From NCBI GenBank assembly GCA_951217055.1, contig OX578284.1, positions 32,576,187 to 32,640,186 on the forward strand: a stretch of 64,000 nt of DNA. The letters run 5' to 3'. The DNA comes from Gerris lacustris. Its lineage: Eukaryota > Arthropoda > Insecta > Hemiptera > Gerridae. Shown piece after piece: positions 23,455-37,924 of the stretch; the stretch's first letter is position 1; every line of letters starts with the position of its first letter. Below the pieces are notes generated by a model that was not told the DNA's origin, made no database searches, and saw only the letters and a program-made list of their open reading frames with translations. The position numbers and the translations under genes are program-made.

Positions 23455-23768
23455 GAAAATGTTTCAGTTGTATTCGATGACTACCCAGAAGAGGGGGCTG
23501 GGCTGCTAGAAGCACAAAAGCAGCAGAGCGGCTACCTCGTTATGCAGCCTCAGCATGTAGTGACATCATTTTTGAAGAATCGACACTGATCAAACTGCTC
23601 CAACAAAAGTTATTGTCCAACCCAAAAAACAAGCAGAGCTTGATCAACTTTATCTGTACTGGACTGGATAGCCTAAGGATCGGAACGAAGCAAGCACCAG
23701 AGGACGCCGTATGCCTCATTGTGAGGACAGCATTAGAGAAGAGCAAGGAGTACGAGCACGTCATAGAA
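23455..23768 (+). pseudogene. Frameshifted ORF relic of an uncharacterised arthropod transposon protein
   Basis: Two overlapping frames join into one coding-like stretch. The first carries VVFDDYPEE. After a frame change the second carries IIFEESTLIKLLQQKLLSN, a PKNKQSLINF block, and an EDAVCLIVRTALEKS block. The order (FDxYPEE, then LSNxKNK, then D-x-x-LIV-x-TAL) matches a family of hypothetical, possibly PIN-like proteins I recall from insect repeats. This is recollection and has not been searched. The stretch ends where the right arm begins, so the protein is truncated. Confidence 0.5.
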
Positions 23769-24554
23769 GCACAGGTCTTACGAAAATGCACACTTGGTTT
23801 TACAATACTGGTAACAATTTATGAAGTGCTGTATCTCAGGACCTATTGGACCTACGGAGCTGTGGTTGCGCTCAAATTATAGCGTTCAACTTTTGCACAT
23901 CCCAGGTCCCCCAAACTATCAAAAATATTTTTATAAAATGTTGATATAATTTTGTTAAATTTATACCTTATAATTATTGCACTCAATTTCATTTTGCATT
24001 ATATAAACCATTTTCCAATGAGTTATGTCTTTATTATCCTTTACAAAAGTACTGCAACTCGTCGGGCTCCATTTCTTGAAAAATCCAATATTCTTCAATT
24101 GTTTTTTGTTCTGATAACAAAGGAACTATTGGTCCTACAGGATTCCGCTTGTGCTTAAATTAAAGCTAAATAACTGCTCTACAACTTCAATTCTTATGCC
24201 TTTCCTCGTAAGATGAGTAGTTTAGCCGATATTCTACTCGGAAGACGGCTAAAACGACAATTTCGAACTTTTTGGGAAAAGTTGCCAATTTTTGAAAGTG
24301 TTATATCTCGGGACCTATTAGACCTACGGAGCTGCGAATGCGCTCAAATTGTAGAAAATATTGTCTTCTTTAAACGTGTACAGATTAACTTTTTACGTAG
24401 GATGCATTTTTTAGAAGCCAAAATCGGAAGAAAGTCCGAAAAAAATAAGGTTTTTCGAGCACCACGCAGTTAGCACAGGTCTTTCGAAGCTGCAAACTGG
24501 GTTTCACACTATTGGTGTCTATCCTAACAACATCCCAAAATACTGACTGGCCTA

Positions 24555-25589
24555 ATTATGATTATGACAACTATCTGATTTACTATTTGACTATGAGGAA
24601 ATTTGGTTAGTTTCTCAAAGTTAGTTCTCATTAATGTTTTACCTTCTAAGCACAATACTTCCTTTCACGCATACGCAAAGGATAATTACTTCAAAAAAGG
24701 ATCATTACTACATGTACATGATAATATTACATTACTACATGATAATATTTTTTGCATTTCAATGCTCATATTTTTACCTTTATTTTATATTCATTTGACA
24801 ATTTGGTCATTGACGGATACGAAAAAAACACTGCTATAGTAATTGCCAGACTTTTTTTTAGATTAAATTACTTTTTTATTTCTATCTGTAATTTAGCAAT
24901 CGCAAGTTTAAAAATCATACCAAAATCAACTCCGCAATGACGTCAATTCCTTTATTAAAAATAATATATATATGATTAGACCTTATTTTTTTGAATTACA
25001 GATTGTAGTCATATTGGTACTGAATAGCAGACACGTCATAAACTACTGCGAAAATAAACAGCAAAAAAAAAACAAAAAAAAAACTAGATACAATGAAAAG
25101 GAAAAGACCTGAACGTGTAATTATACTTGTCGCTCATTATATACCTCTGTTTATGAGCGACATAAACCAGGAAGCATTATCTCACATTCGAGGCCCATTT
25201 TTTTCATGTAGGACCTGAATAATACCTCTATACGCTGTACATTGAGCACAAAATATCAAAACACTAATATTATCTTCAGTCATCATGGTCAATATTTTTC
25301 TATGTTTATAATAGAAAGGATAATAATATTTAATGTTTAAGTCAATTTTAACTAAAATAATATTTATATATATATTTTTTTTTATTATAACTATGATTTA
25401 AAATATAAAAGTTGATAATGTGGTTGAACGTACAACATATTTCTGAATTTTCATATCTTACATTCGACCCATACACAACATTGCTCTTTAGAATTGTTAA
25501 GAATTTAATATATTTTTTCTTCTCTCATCTGACCATTAATGTAGATTTTTTTATTTTGATGTACTTCACTTTCGCCGGCTCTACAGTCA
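24555..25589. other. AT-rich spacer
   Basis: No gene recognised; A-rich run near 25062-25083. Confidence 0.5.
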
Positions 25590-25725
25590 GTCCTATGTGA
25601 ACACTGGCCTCTCGAACCAAGCTGCCAGGCATTTCTCAAGCCTTTCAGCTTGGAGAAATGTGGCTTTGTAGGCTCCCTGGCATCGCCCAGCCATCTGCTT
25701 CTGGTTCTTCCTCTTCTTCTTTTAG
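25590..25725 (-). other. GC-richer block, possible retroelement tail
   Basis: About 135 bp much richer in G+C than its surroundings. One minus-strand frame reads open with text such as EPTKPHFSKLKGLRNAWQ. I cannot name a family; a non-LTR retrotransposon tail is possible. Confidence 0.35.
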
Positions 25726-25825
25726 ATATAAATTATCATTAAAACATCAGCATTTCGATAAGGCACGATCCTAGAAGGTTCTTTTTCGACAAACTTTGTA
25801 TACTTTAAGCTTGAGTTACTTTTAA

Positions 25826-26290
25826 TTTATTCCTTCAATCCTTACAAATTGACTTATTTCCTTCAATCCTTTCAAATACATTTATTTCCTTCAATCCTTA
25901 CGAATTGACTTATTTCCTTCAATCTTACAAATTGGCTTATTTCCTTCAATCCTTACGAATTGACTTATTTTCTTCTATCCTTACACATTGACTTATTTTC
26001 TTCAATTCTTACGAATTTACTTACTTCCTTCAGTCCTTACAAATTGATCTATTTCCTTCAATCCTTTCAAATTGATTTATTTCCTTCAATCCTTTCAAAT
26101 TGATTTATTTCCTTCAATCCTTTCAAATTGATTTATTTCCTTCAATCCTTACGAATTGACTTATTTCCTTCAATCCTTATACGAATTGACTTTTTTCCTT
26201 CAATCCTTACGAATTGACTTATTTCCTTCAATCCTTTCAAATTTATTTATTTCCTTCAATCCTTACGAATTGACTTATTTCCTTCAATCC
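25826..26290. repeat. 28-bp minisatellite, about 16 copies
   Basis: Unit of the form TTACGAATTGACTTATTTCC followed by TTCAATCC. A variant has TTTCAAATTGATTTATTTCC. Units abut without spacers. There is slight length variation and no coding potential. Confidence 0.92.
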
Positions 26291-26639
26291 ATATGTTAGG
26301 CCAAAACAAAAGGACCCTCCTGACACGATTCGAGCACTCTGGCACATAGCATTTAGTTCTATCTATAATAGAGCTTAAAAGGAGTAGACTAGTCAATAGT
26401 TTAATTATTAATTATAATAGATTAATGTTATTCATGTTACCGATATATCCTATCGGTTTATCGAGGGCATACTAGTGTATCCTAAAAAAATATTCTCTTG
26501 AGGGTTACGTCGAATTTGTCCTTAAATATACCCTAGGATAATTTATGTGGAACATTACTTATTACTTACATCTTATGAAATTAGTTTACCTAAATAAGAG
26601 TTACTAGAGTTTTTTGTTAGTGTTTGACTTTAGATAAAA

Positions 26640-28330
26640 GATGACTTTCTTGTGAGTCCACATCAAGTTTTTTCTCTATGAATTTACTCTATTATTTACC
26701 TGCTCTCTGTGATCTCGAGAGTTGTTGGAATTTTTACTTTAGTACTTTCTTGTGGGGTGCACGTCAAGTTTTATCTCTAAAGATTTATTTTACCTGCCTG
26801 ATCTCGAGAGAGTTGTTGGAATTTTTACTTTAGTTACAAGAAGACTTTCTTGTGGGGTGCAGGGTGCACGTCAAGTTTTATCCTTAAAGCAATTTTACCT
26901 GCCTGATCTGGAGAGAGTTGCTGGTATTTTTACTTTAGTTACAAGAAGACTTTCTTGTGGGGTGCAGGGTGCACGTCAAGTTTTATCCTTAAAAGCAATT
27001 TTACCTGCCTGATCTGGAGAGAGTTGCTGGTATTTTTACTTTAGTTACAAGAAGACTTTCTTGTGGGGTGCAGGGTGCACGTCAAGTTTTATCCTTAAAA
27101 GCAATTTTACCTGCCTGATCTCGAGAGAGTTGCTGGTATTTTTACTTTAGTTGCAAGAAGACTTTCTTGTGGGGTGCAGGGTGCACGTCAAGTTTTATCC
27201 TTAAAAGCAATTTTACCTGCCTGATCTCGAGAGAGTTGCTGGTATTTTTACTTTAGTTGCAAGAAGACTTTCTTGTGGGGTGCAGGGTGCACATCAAGTT
27301 TTATCCTTAAAAGCAATTTTACCTGCCTGATCTCGAGAGAGTTGCTGGTATTTTTACTTTAGTTACAAGAAGACTTTCTTGTGGGGTGCAGGGTGCACGT
27401 CAAGTTTTATCCTTAAAAGCAATTTTACCTGCCTGATCTCGAGAGAGTTGCTGGTATTTTTACTTTAGTTACAAGAAGACTTTCTTGTGGGGTGCAGGGT
27501 GCACGTCAAGTTTTATCCTTAAAAGCAATTTTACCTGCCTGATCTCGAGAGAGTTGCTGGTATTTTTACTTTAGTTACAAGAAGACTTTCTTGTGGGGTG
27601 CAGGGTGCACGTCAAGTTTTATCCTTAAAAGCTATTTTACCTGCCTGATCTGGAGAGAGTTGCTGGTATTTTTACTTTAGTTACAAGAAGACTTTCTTGT
27701 GGGGTGCAGGGTGCACGTCAAGTTTTATCTCTAAAGATTTATTTTACCTGCCTGATCTCGAGAGAGTTGCTGGTATTTTTACTTTAGTTACAAGAAGACT
27801 TTCTTGTGGGGTGCAGGGTGCACGTCAAGTTTTATCTCTAAAGATTTATTTTACCTGCCTGATCTCGAGAGAGTTGCTGGTATTTTTACTTTAGTTACAA
27901 GAAGACTTTCTTGTGGGGTGCAGGGTGCACGTCAAGTTTTATCTCTAAAGATTTATTTTACCTGCCTGATCTCGAGAGAGTTGCTGGTATTTTTACTTTA
28001 GTTACAAGAAGACTTTCTTGTGGGGTGCAGGGTGCACGTCAAGTTTTATCCTTAAAAGCAATTTTACCTGCCTGATCTCGAGAGAGTTGCTGGTATTTTT
28101 ACTTTAGTTACAAGAAGACTTTCTTGTGGGGTGCAGGGTGCACGTCAAGTTTTATCCTTAAAAGCAATTTTACCTGCCTGATCTGGAGAGAGTTGCTGGT
28201 ATTTTTACTTTAGTTACAAGAAGACTTTCTTGTGGGGTGCAGGGTGCACAGTGCACATCTAGTTTTATCCCTAAAAGCTATTTTACCTGCCTGATCTCGA
28301 GAGAGTTGTTGGTGTTTTCACATTAGTTAC
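26640..28330. repeat. 107-bp satellite, about 16 tandem copies
   Basis: Each unit runs TTCTTGTGGGGTGCAGGGTG, CACGTCAAGTTTTATC, a variable block, TTTTACCTGCCTGATCTCGA, then GAGAGTTGCTGGTATTTTTA. Two alternative variable blocks alternate in clusters: CCTTAAAAGCAA and TCTCTAAAGATTTA. Three central units (about 27697-28015) look identical. Edge units are more diverged and decayed copies extend to about 26590 and 28520. A period not divisible by three rules out a coding repeat. Confidence 0.95.
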
Positions 28331-30034
<1,704 letters not shown>

Positions 30035-30770
30035 GCATCTCGAGGAACTAGACCCATCTCTGGGCATAGGCCTCCGTCATGGAATGCCAAAGTTCTCTGT
30101 CTTGTGCCGTTCTCATCCAGGTTGTACCAACTTCTTTTATTATATCATCCCTCCAACGCCTATGCGGTCTTCCTTTGCTTCCCTTCTCGTCTCGCGGGCG
30201 CGGGTGCCAATTCAGTTATCTTCCTCGACCACCTGTTATCCGTCATCCTTGCGATGTGTCCTGCCCACTTCCACTTCAATGATTTAGCTTCCTTTATTTA
30301 TTATATCTCTGACTCCAGTTCTCTTCCTAAGTTCTTCGTTTCGAATCCTATCTCTCTTCTTTACACCGATCATGCTCCTCTCCATAGCCCGCAGTGTAGT
30401 TTTTAGCTTTACCCCATCTTTCTTTGTTATCGACCATGTTTGTGATCCATATACGAGACATGGGATTATACATAAATCAAATATACTCGGCACTTTAACT
30501 CAGTCGCCATATTACTTTTAAATATGAATTTTAATGCCCAGTACTTTTTTCATGCTATAGTATAGGGATATTCTAGCTTCGATTTCTTTCTTAATTCCGT
30601 TTTTGAAAGAGACTGTCTGTCCTAAATACACGGTTTGCTCTACCCATTCTAACTTGTTACCTTCTAACTTAATATTCTCATCTTCTCGGTTTGTCTAAGC
30701 TTTGCTATCGACGAGTTGATTTTAAAACCTGCTTCGTTCCCCGCGTGACCTCAACTTTTATTTAATTGTT
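30035..30770 (-). pseudogene. Decayed non-LTR retrotransposon, reverse transcriptase C-terminal tail
   Basis: The minus strand, read in shifting frames, gives the characteristic 3' part of LINE polymerases. It begins near AKLRQTEKMRILS (about 30690) and goes on to LVYGSQTWSITKKD, an LKTTLRAMERSMIGVKKRDR block and a RNEELRKRTGVRDII block. It ends near RPMPRDG just before 30060. This order is the post-palm region common to RTE/Jockey-type elements. Several stops and frameshifts make it dead. The 5' part with the catalytic aspartates is missing. Confidence 0.8.
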
Positions 30771-32611
30771 TATGAATTTCTTTGAGTTATGCTTTTTAAG
30801 TGAACAAAAATGGTTTGATAGTTTACGTTAATCTTTAAAAATATCAAGTAAATAAAAATGTTCGTTAACATTAACACTTGTTGTATAATACGTGTATTAT
30901 AAATAATAAAATGTAATTCTTTTTTTTAAAAATTAAAAGAGTAAAGATAAAATTGGTCTGCAAAAAAAGAAAATCGGTCCTAGAAAACTCAGACAAACTT
31001 TCTCATATACGAGTTCATAATTATTTAGCCCGGTGTTTTCCATTTATTAGTTTTCGTAGGTACATTTAATATTATTGATTTATAATACAAAAAACTTAAT
31101 GAATTTAGTATTAATTTTATTGAAATGTATCTTACGTGAAATTAAAAACCTAAAAAAACCACAACTAATATAACATTTTAAATTAAATTATACTAAAACC
31201 AATTTTATTTTATCAAGTTGATCTTTTGAACTCAAAACAATAAATTTCTATTTTTAGTTTAGCCACATTGATAAAGCTTTAAGTGCTGGATGGTTGAATT
31301 ATTCTGTAGTTTAAATATACCTAGAGCTGAGAGCTCTCTAAATTAATTAACGAGGTCATGGGTCAGGGAAAGAGATAAAGGTCAAGCTGAAATATTCTAA
31401 ATGGTCCTTTAACTAAAGGATAATTATACTGTGGAGTATGAAATTGAATGATTATGGCATAATTACGGAATCTACAGAAACATGGTGATTATGTTGTTCT
31501 CTGTTTAGTGTAAACCGTATTTAACACGTATTTACCGTGTACACGTATTTTTCACCTCCTAAATAGTATATATCTCTGAAAATATATATTAAATATACCC
31601 TGTATCTTGCTGCTGTTAATTGTCGGTACACGAAGATTGCTAATGACCAATCTTTACCAAGCCAAATTCTTCACCTAGTCAAAAACGAAGAACTTTATTT
31701 AACGTTCTATATTTCTTTTGAAAAAAAAAAATGGTTTCACTTTGATTTTTATTGTCAATGACAAAAAGCTTCCCCTATTCTTTATTACGTTTTCTATTTG
31801 TTTAGGTTTATTCCAGTCTTAACGATAACTAGATACAACAATTCACACGTCCTAACTGAAACAAATGTCTCCTTGCGATTCTTTCATTGTCAATTAATTT
31901 ACTTTTTACTCAAGTATTTAAGAAAGCTATAAGAAAACGGGTCGAAAGATGGGAAAAATTAACTTGGGATTCGTAACAGAAACAAAATGGTTCTTCATCT
32001 ATACAGATAGTTTTTTCAAAATTCTTAAGTAGGAAAAATTAAAATTATTTTAATTATACGTGTACGGAAAACATACAGAACTTAATAAATATACAGTCCA
32101 TAACATGAAAAATATACAGTCTATACCCATCTATTAGCGAAGTTCTATTTACGTTATCTAATTTACCTCAAGAAATGAAAAACGAAGTAATATAGACAAT
32201 TTCTATGTCTTTATGTGTACCCAAATGCGTGCAATCCAGAAAAATGTTAAATAAAGTTATTAGATACGCGTCTTTGGAGACAACAAGAATACATTTAACG
32301 CTAAACATTAAAAGAACTCAATATCACTTTTCTCTACCATACCACAATCTGATTTGATTAGTAAAGGTAATTCAGTTCCTCCGAAGACTTTAAGTTAAGA
32401 TATTAAGTCTCTTGATGTATTATAGTTCATAGCAGAAGTCATGAACATGTAGGTGTAGGTATACTGTATACTGAAAAAAAGTCTTGAATGTATACTGAAA
32501 AAAAGTTTTGAAAAATAACATTTACGAAGTCGCTTGGTGTTGATCCTATTTATTTGAAGGCTTATTCCTATTCCTACCTGCTTATCTGGGTTTGAATTTT
32601 TATTTAATTTA
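30771..32611. other. Spacer with a small family C fragment
   Basis: A family C fragment lies at about 30948-31045 (AAAATCGGTCCTAGAAAACT, then CTTTCTCATATACGAGTTCA). The remaining sequence shows no gene. Confidence 0.55.
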
Positions 32612-32720
32612 AAATACCCAGTTATTTCTTGCAATGAAAAAATAAAATTTGATTATCTTAGATTCAGAAATTAATTTTAATTAAAATATCGAATGACTCA
32701 AACTTGAAACTTAAATTTAC
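32612..32720. repeat. Direct repeat, copy 1 of 2
   Basis: About 105 bp repeated at 33833-33940. Shared TGCAATGAAAAAATAAAATT and GATTATCTTAGATTCAGAAA. The second copy runs straight into an AT microsatellite. Confidence 0.85.
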
Positions 32721-33832
32721 AAAACAATCTTTGACCGAATTCTGGATAGTAGCTAAAGCTGAATTTCCCGCAATTTTTGTAATGGCATTAGGTACATGTT
32801 TTTTGCCATTTAGCACTACATACCTATGTAATCGACTTTTTCGGCTTGAATTCTTATAAATTCTTTAAACCAAATATCGTTCAACACTGAAACACGCGTA
32901 GAAGATGCTAACGTGCAGCAGTTTCAAATATTACATGGTTTGATTTGTTAGGGTGCAATAAACTAGCACGTATGTCTCATTGATTTATGATTTATGATAG
33001 CACGTATGTTTTATTTTATTTAATATCTAAGGTCATGTTAAAAAGGCTGTTAAACAGTCTCGTGATAAAAAAGGAGGTAATGAATGAAAAAAAAGTTTAA
33101 GTGGAACTGTTTTACGGCAAAGGGATGGCGGAATTGTAAAAATTTAAAAAATGTTAAGTAGAAACTTCAGAAGAATATAAATTTTTTTTTTCTTTCCTCT
33201 TTTTGAAAGGAGAAAAAAAATATCTTTTTATTTTTTTTTAAACAATTCACGTGTTTTTTCCTATTGTAATAATATTATATTTTCCCGCTATTTACCGAAT
33301 AGAACCAATGAGTAAGTCCAATAGGTTGCTAAATGTTTAATATTAAATTTTCCCCTCGTATTCTCGTATAGTAACTGCGCAAGTCAGATTTGTGTTTTGA
33401 CATCGGTCAGATGTTCCTTAGTTGGCTCCCGGAGATATCATATCCAGGTCGGTGAAAGAAGCTTTTGCTTCAAACCCAGGTTCGTTTTAATATCTTTTAT
33501 TTTTTCAATACATACTTAAATTTTCATTGTTATATTTGTGCCCAATACACATGTGTATTAATGGTTTAGTATAATCTCAATATCTTTACATACAACATGT
33601 TATTCCCGTTTAGTTTTCGTCAGTGATTTTATTCATGCTTTATTTCCGTTTCGTTAGCAATCTTCCCGTTTGTTTAGTAAATATAATTTTTGTTCTCCTA
33701 ATCATTAATCTTTTAAAGAACAATAGTGTAATATATATTACAAAAGAGTTACTAAAATAAGTTCACAAGTATTAAGCTTTTTAAAAAGCATGATTTACTA
33801 TATAAATATAAATATTTAATTTATATTTCATT
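32721..33832. other. AT-rich spacer
   Basis: Nothing recognised. Confidence 0.5.
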
Positions 33833-35014
<1,182 letters not shown>

Positions 35015-35145
35015 TTTTGGGTGGGGGGATCCAATTTAGGGGTATTTTTCTGAGTTTGGGGAGGTTAAATATTCCAAGGGACAGGCCGTTTTAGGGGGAA
35101 TTTGCGCCATGGGCCTTAGGGGGGTTGGGCATCCCTGATGTGGAA
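35015..35145 (+). other. G-rich island
   Basis: About 130 bp with many runs of three to seven G on the + strand, in otherwise AT-rich DNA. Spacing could allow G-quadruplex folding. No frame or termini; the source is unknown. Confidence 0.5.
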
Positions 35146-35310
35146 ATAAAAACCTGATACTAGAAATGAAATATTTCATTGATTCTGCACAATAATCAAT
35201 CTGCGTGATTTTTACTTCAATAATTATAGGTGATGATCAGGTTCTCACAGCAAACTTTCTGATACAATAAATCTTCATAAGTTAGTGTACAGTCTGGTCG
35301 AGGAGAGCTT

Positions 35311-35475
35311 TGATTTTTGACATTGAAGGAAAATAATAAAAACAGGGGTAGGAAGCCAATAAGAGCTCGAGATTTCGACATTTTGCTATGTAGATGTCAA
35401 AATCTCCAGATCTCATTGCTCCTGACTCCTGACCCCAGATTTTTTCTATTTCCCCACCCTGTCAAAAATTAAAAC
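35311..35475. repeat. Imperfect hairpin of about 75-bp arms
   Basis: TTTTTGACATTGAAGG near 35311 and its imperfect complement CCCTGTCAAAAA near 35458 enclose a stem. The best-paired part is AGATTTCGACATTT against ATGTCAAAATCT around 35394. Confidence 0.65.
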
Positions 35476-36573
35476 TTTTCTATAAATTGTTACAATTACT
35501 ACCAATATGCCCCTTGCTTGAAAAAGAACTGTTAATATAATTTTAATGCATTAATTGAAATGTTTTGAACATCACATTTTAAAATATATATAACTTGTTG
35601 CATTTTATACATATTGCATCATGAGTGATAAACAATTTGTCTCTTTGGTGCTACTACATTCTTGGTGCTACTAGACAGATAACAAAGAAGCTCATATGTA
35701 GGTTTACTTGTTATCAATTGCAAGGAAGGAATAAAAATAAGTATTTTTAATCGATTATACATTTGAAAGAAGAAAATAATAATATAGGTCATTTGGTGAA
35801 ACTGGCAGATATAAGAGATTTGCTTGACTGTCAAAAACAGATTTTAATACCTTGTGACCTTGTTATTCTTATAGGTCCGAAAATAAAACCTTTCCTATTT
35901 CCTTCCAAGCATCCCCCTATTTTTAGTTTATCTTTATAACTCGGAGGCAATAGATTCCTTGAATGCTTACTATAGCTACGATATTCCTCTATCAGTCTGA
36001 TCACTTCCTCTTTAGGCATGATCGCTGCCTCTTTAGTCACTGATTAGACTCTTTACGGTTCTTCGCATAAGAAAAGTGACACTGAAAAGCTTATCCAATT
36101 CTGTCACCATCTTGTTTCCGAAATAGTATGTCAGTAGCTCTTTTGGTATCAACATTCTTTGATCGAGATCGTCTGCGAATGGGTCACATAATATATTGAC
36201 TGATAACAATGTAATTAATAGATTAACGAAACGTAATCTATTACGTTTATGTTTGGTAAAAATAAAAGTACCAATAAAGTACCATTTTATAAAAAGTATT
36301 AACATATTAATCAAGTAAGTTTATCTTACTCGACATACTTATTACCTTGGTAAAACTCAGCTATCGACTTATATAAACTTCGATGCATTTTATAAGTTTT
36401 CAGTCGCATCTGATATGCTCGGATTTGAATAAGCTGTCTCTCCATGTAAAGTAACTGATTATGTAAAGCTTCTTATTAGATAATCAGTGTCGATTATTCC
36501 GATTATGGAAGCAATAGTAATTAAATTAATAAATAACAGCTGGTTTTCCGATATAGTATAGACACATTTCTTA
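35476..36573. other. Spacer
   Basis: No convincing gene: open frames of 69-93 codons on the minus strand show no motif. TAATCAGTGTCGATTATTCC near 36482 resembles text near 40795. Confidence 0.45.
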
Positions 36574-36575
36574 TA

Positions 36576-37472
36576 CAGGGTCCGGCAGTGAAACCTGATG
36601 GTTTTTAAAATGGTATAATTCAATGAATATACAAGATATATTTTTTGTTTATTATCATATAAAAGATAACGAATGGAAGTTTAAGATGTATAAAAAAATC
36701 GAAAAATCATTATGAAGCGAAAATAACCACTACAATGATGATCTCCATCTTCTCTGCACTGCGTAAGTCTGTTAGCAAAGTTAGTCATCACTCATCACTC
36801 TTACCAAGGTTTGGCATGGGATTATGGGATCGCACTCATTTCCCGCTGAATATTCACTCGCAGTTCTACCAATTTCTAGGCTTATCAATGTACACTTTTC
36901 CCTTAATAACCCCACAGATAAAAATCACACGGGGATAAATCTGGAGAACGTTCTGGCCATGGAATGTCACCGCGGAGTGAGATCAACCAACAGGGAAATG
37001 ATCATCTTAGCTGGGCCATAGAAGCACATGAAGTTTGCGAAGTCGCTCCATCCTGCTCCTAAGAGGGATCTGACGGCGACGTAACTCAGGGAGGAGGAAG
37101 TCAGTGATCACCGTCAGGTAACGCTCATTTATCCCCGTGTGGTTAACTTAATAGAAACGTGTACATTGGTAAGCCTAGAAATTGGTAGAACTGCAAGTGA
37201 TTATTCAGCGGGAAATGAGTGCGATCCCACGCCAAACCTTGGTAAGAGTGATGACTAACTTTGCTAACAGACTTGAGCAGTGCAGAGAAAATGGAGGTTT
37301 TCATTTAAGTGATTTATTTTCGCTTCATAATGATTTTTCGATTTTTTTTTTTTATAGATCTTAAACTTCCATTCTTTATCTTTTAAATGATAATAAATAA
37401 AAAATATATCTTGTACTATATTTAATGAATTATTCCATTTTAAAAACCATCAGGTTTCACTTCCGGACCCTG
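36576..37472. mobile_element. Mariner-type foldback made of two inverted 3' ends
   Basis: An 897-bp element with ends CAGGGTCCGGCAGTGAAACC and GGTTTCACTTCCGGACCCTG, flanked by TA on both sides. Inverted arms of about 350 bp (36576-36935, 37120-37472) surround a centre of about 185 bp. Both arms encode the C-terminus of a Tc1/mariner-type transposase, minus strand in the left arm and plus strand in the right. The centre supplies more transposase-like sequence on the minus strand. It is a rearranged non-autonomous derivative. Confidence 0.8.
37182..37346 (+). pseudogene. Transposase C-terminal fragment in the right arm
   Basis: Reads RQTLVRVMTNFANRLEQCRE then NGGFHLSDLF. This is the usual C-terminal end (L-x-x-V-x-x-N-F-x-x-R-L-x-x-C-x-x-x-G-G-H/F) of Tc1/mariner-type DDE transposases in insects. 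The upstream catalytic domain is absent on this strand. The left arm holds the inverted counterpart at about 36735-36900 with more damage, preceded by a PDLSP-like remnant from the centre. Confidence 0.7.
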
Positions 37473-37474
37473 TA

Positions 37475-37924
37475 CAATCATTTACTATTGACTGAAGATG
37501 TTACTGTTATAAAAGGAAGCCAATTTTCAAATTTCAAGATTCTAGTGCAGCTGGTTCCGGAATATTTTCATAAAGTATGTTGAGTAAAAATGGCCGCAAT
37601 CTTAAATTAAAATGTTAAATTGTAAAAAAAATAAAAATAAATATTAGTGAGGACCTAGGGGGTAAGGGAACCTACCTACCTTTAAAATTTCATGGTCATA
37701 GGATTAGTAGTAGTTCCTGAGAAATGTCGAGTTACTCTGCTAATGGTATTTGGATAATTATTATACTGGGTGACTCAAAATAACTATTCCTAATTTTCAG
37801 AAATGATAGAGGGAACTTGAATAACACTATTTTATTAATAAGCTAGTGTCCGCAAATTTCTCGGTGTCAAGATAAACTAGAAATCATTAAAACCAATCTC
37901 AATTACATCAGGAATGAGTAGTTA
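37475..37924. other. Spacer with a transposon-end fragment
   Basis: ACTGGGTGACTCAAAATAAC near 37766 resembles a mariner-type end without a partner. Confidence 0.45.

Larger units (their letters stand above)
22187..24554. mobile_element. 2.4-kb element with inverted arms of about 0.8 kb
   Basis: The left arm (22187-23020) and right arm (23768-24554) are highly similar reverse complements. They match from the outer TAGGCCAGTCA / TGACTGGCCTA to the inner GACCTGTGCT / AGCACAGGTC. The left arm has two small extra insertions, one near 22198-22238 and one making a local palindrome of CACATCCCAGG near 22868. The 747-bp loop is unrelated to the arms and carries an ORF relic and a tRNA-like stretch. 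No clear target duplication. It is either an element with very long terminal inverted repeats or an inverted duplication around a captured segment. Confidence 0.8.

Noticed and set aside
25826..26290. CRISPR-like array of about 28-bp repeats
   Set aside because: Repeats abut with no unique spacers, units drift in sequence, and the genome is eukaryotic. It is a minisatellite.
26752..28001. Repeated frames reading FISKDLFYLPDLERV across the satellite
   Set aside because: The 107-bp period shifts frame each unit, so no continuous protein is possible.
30079..30406. Plus-strand frames of 67-100 codons
   Set aside because: They are shadows of the minus-strand non-LTR polymerase relic.
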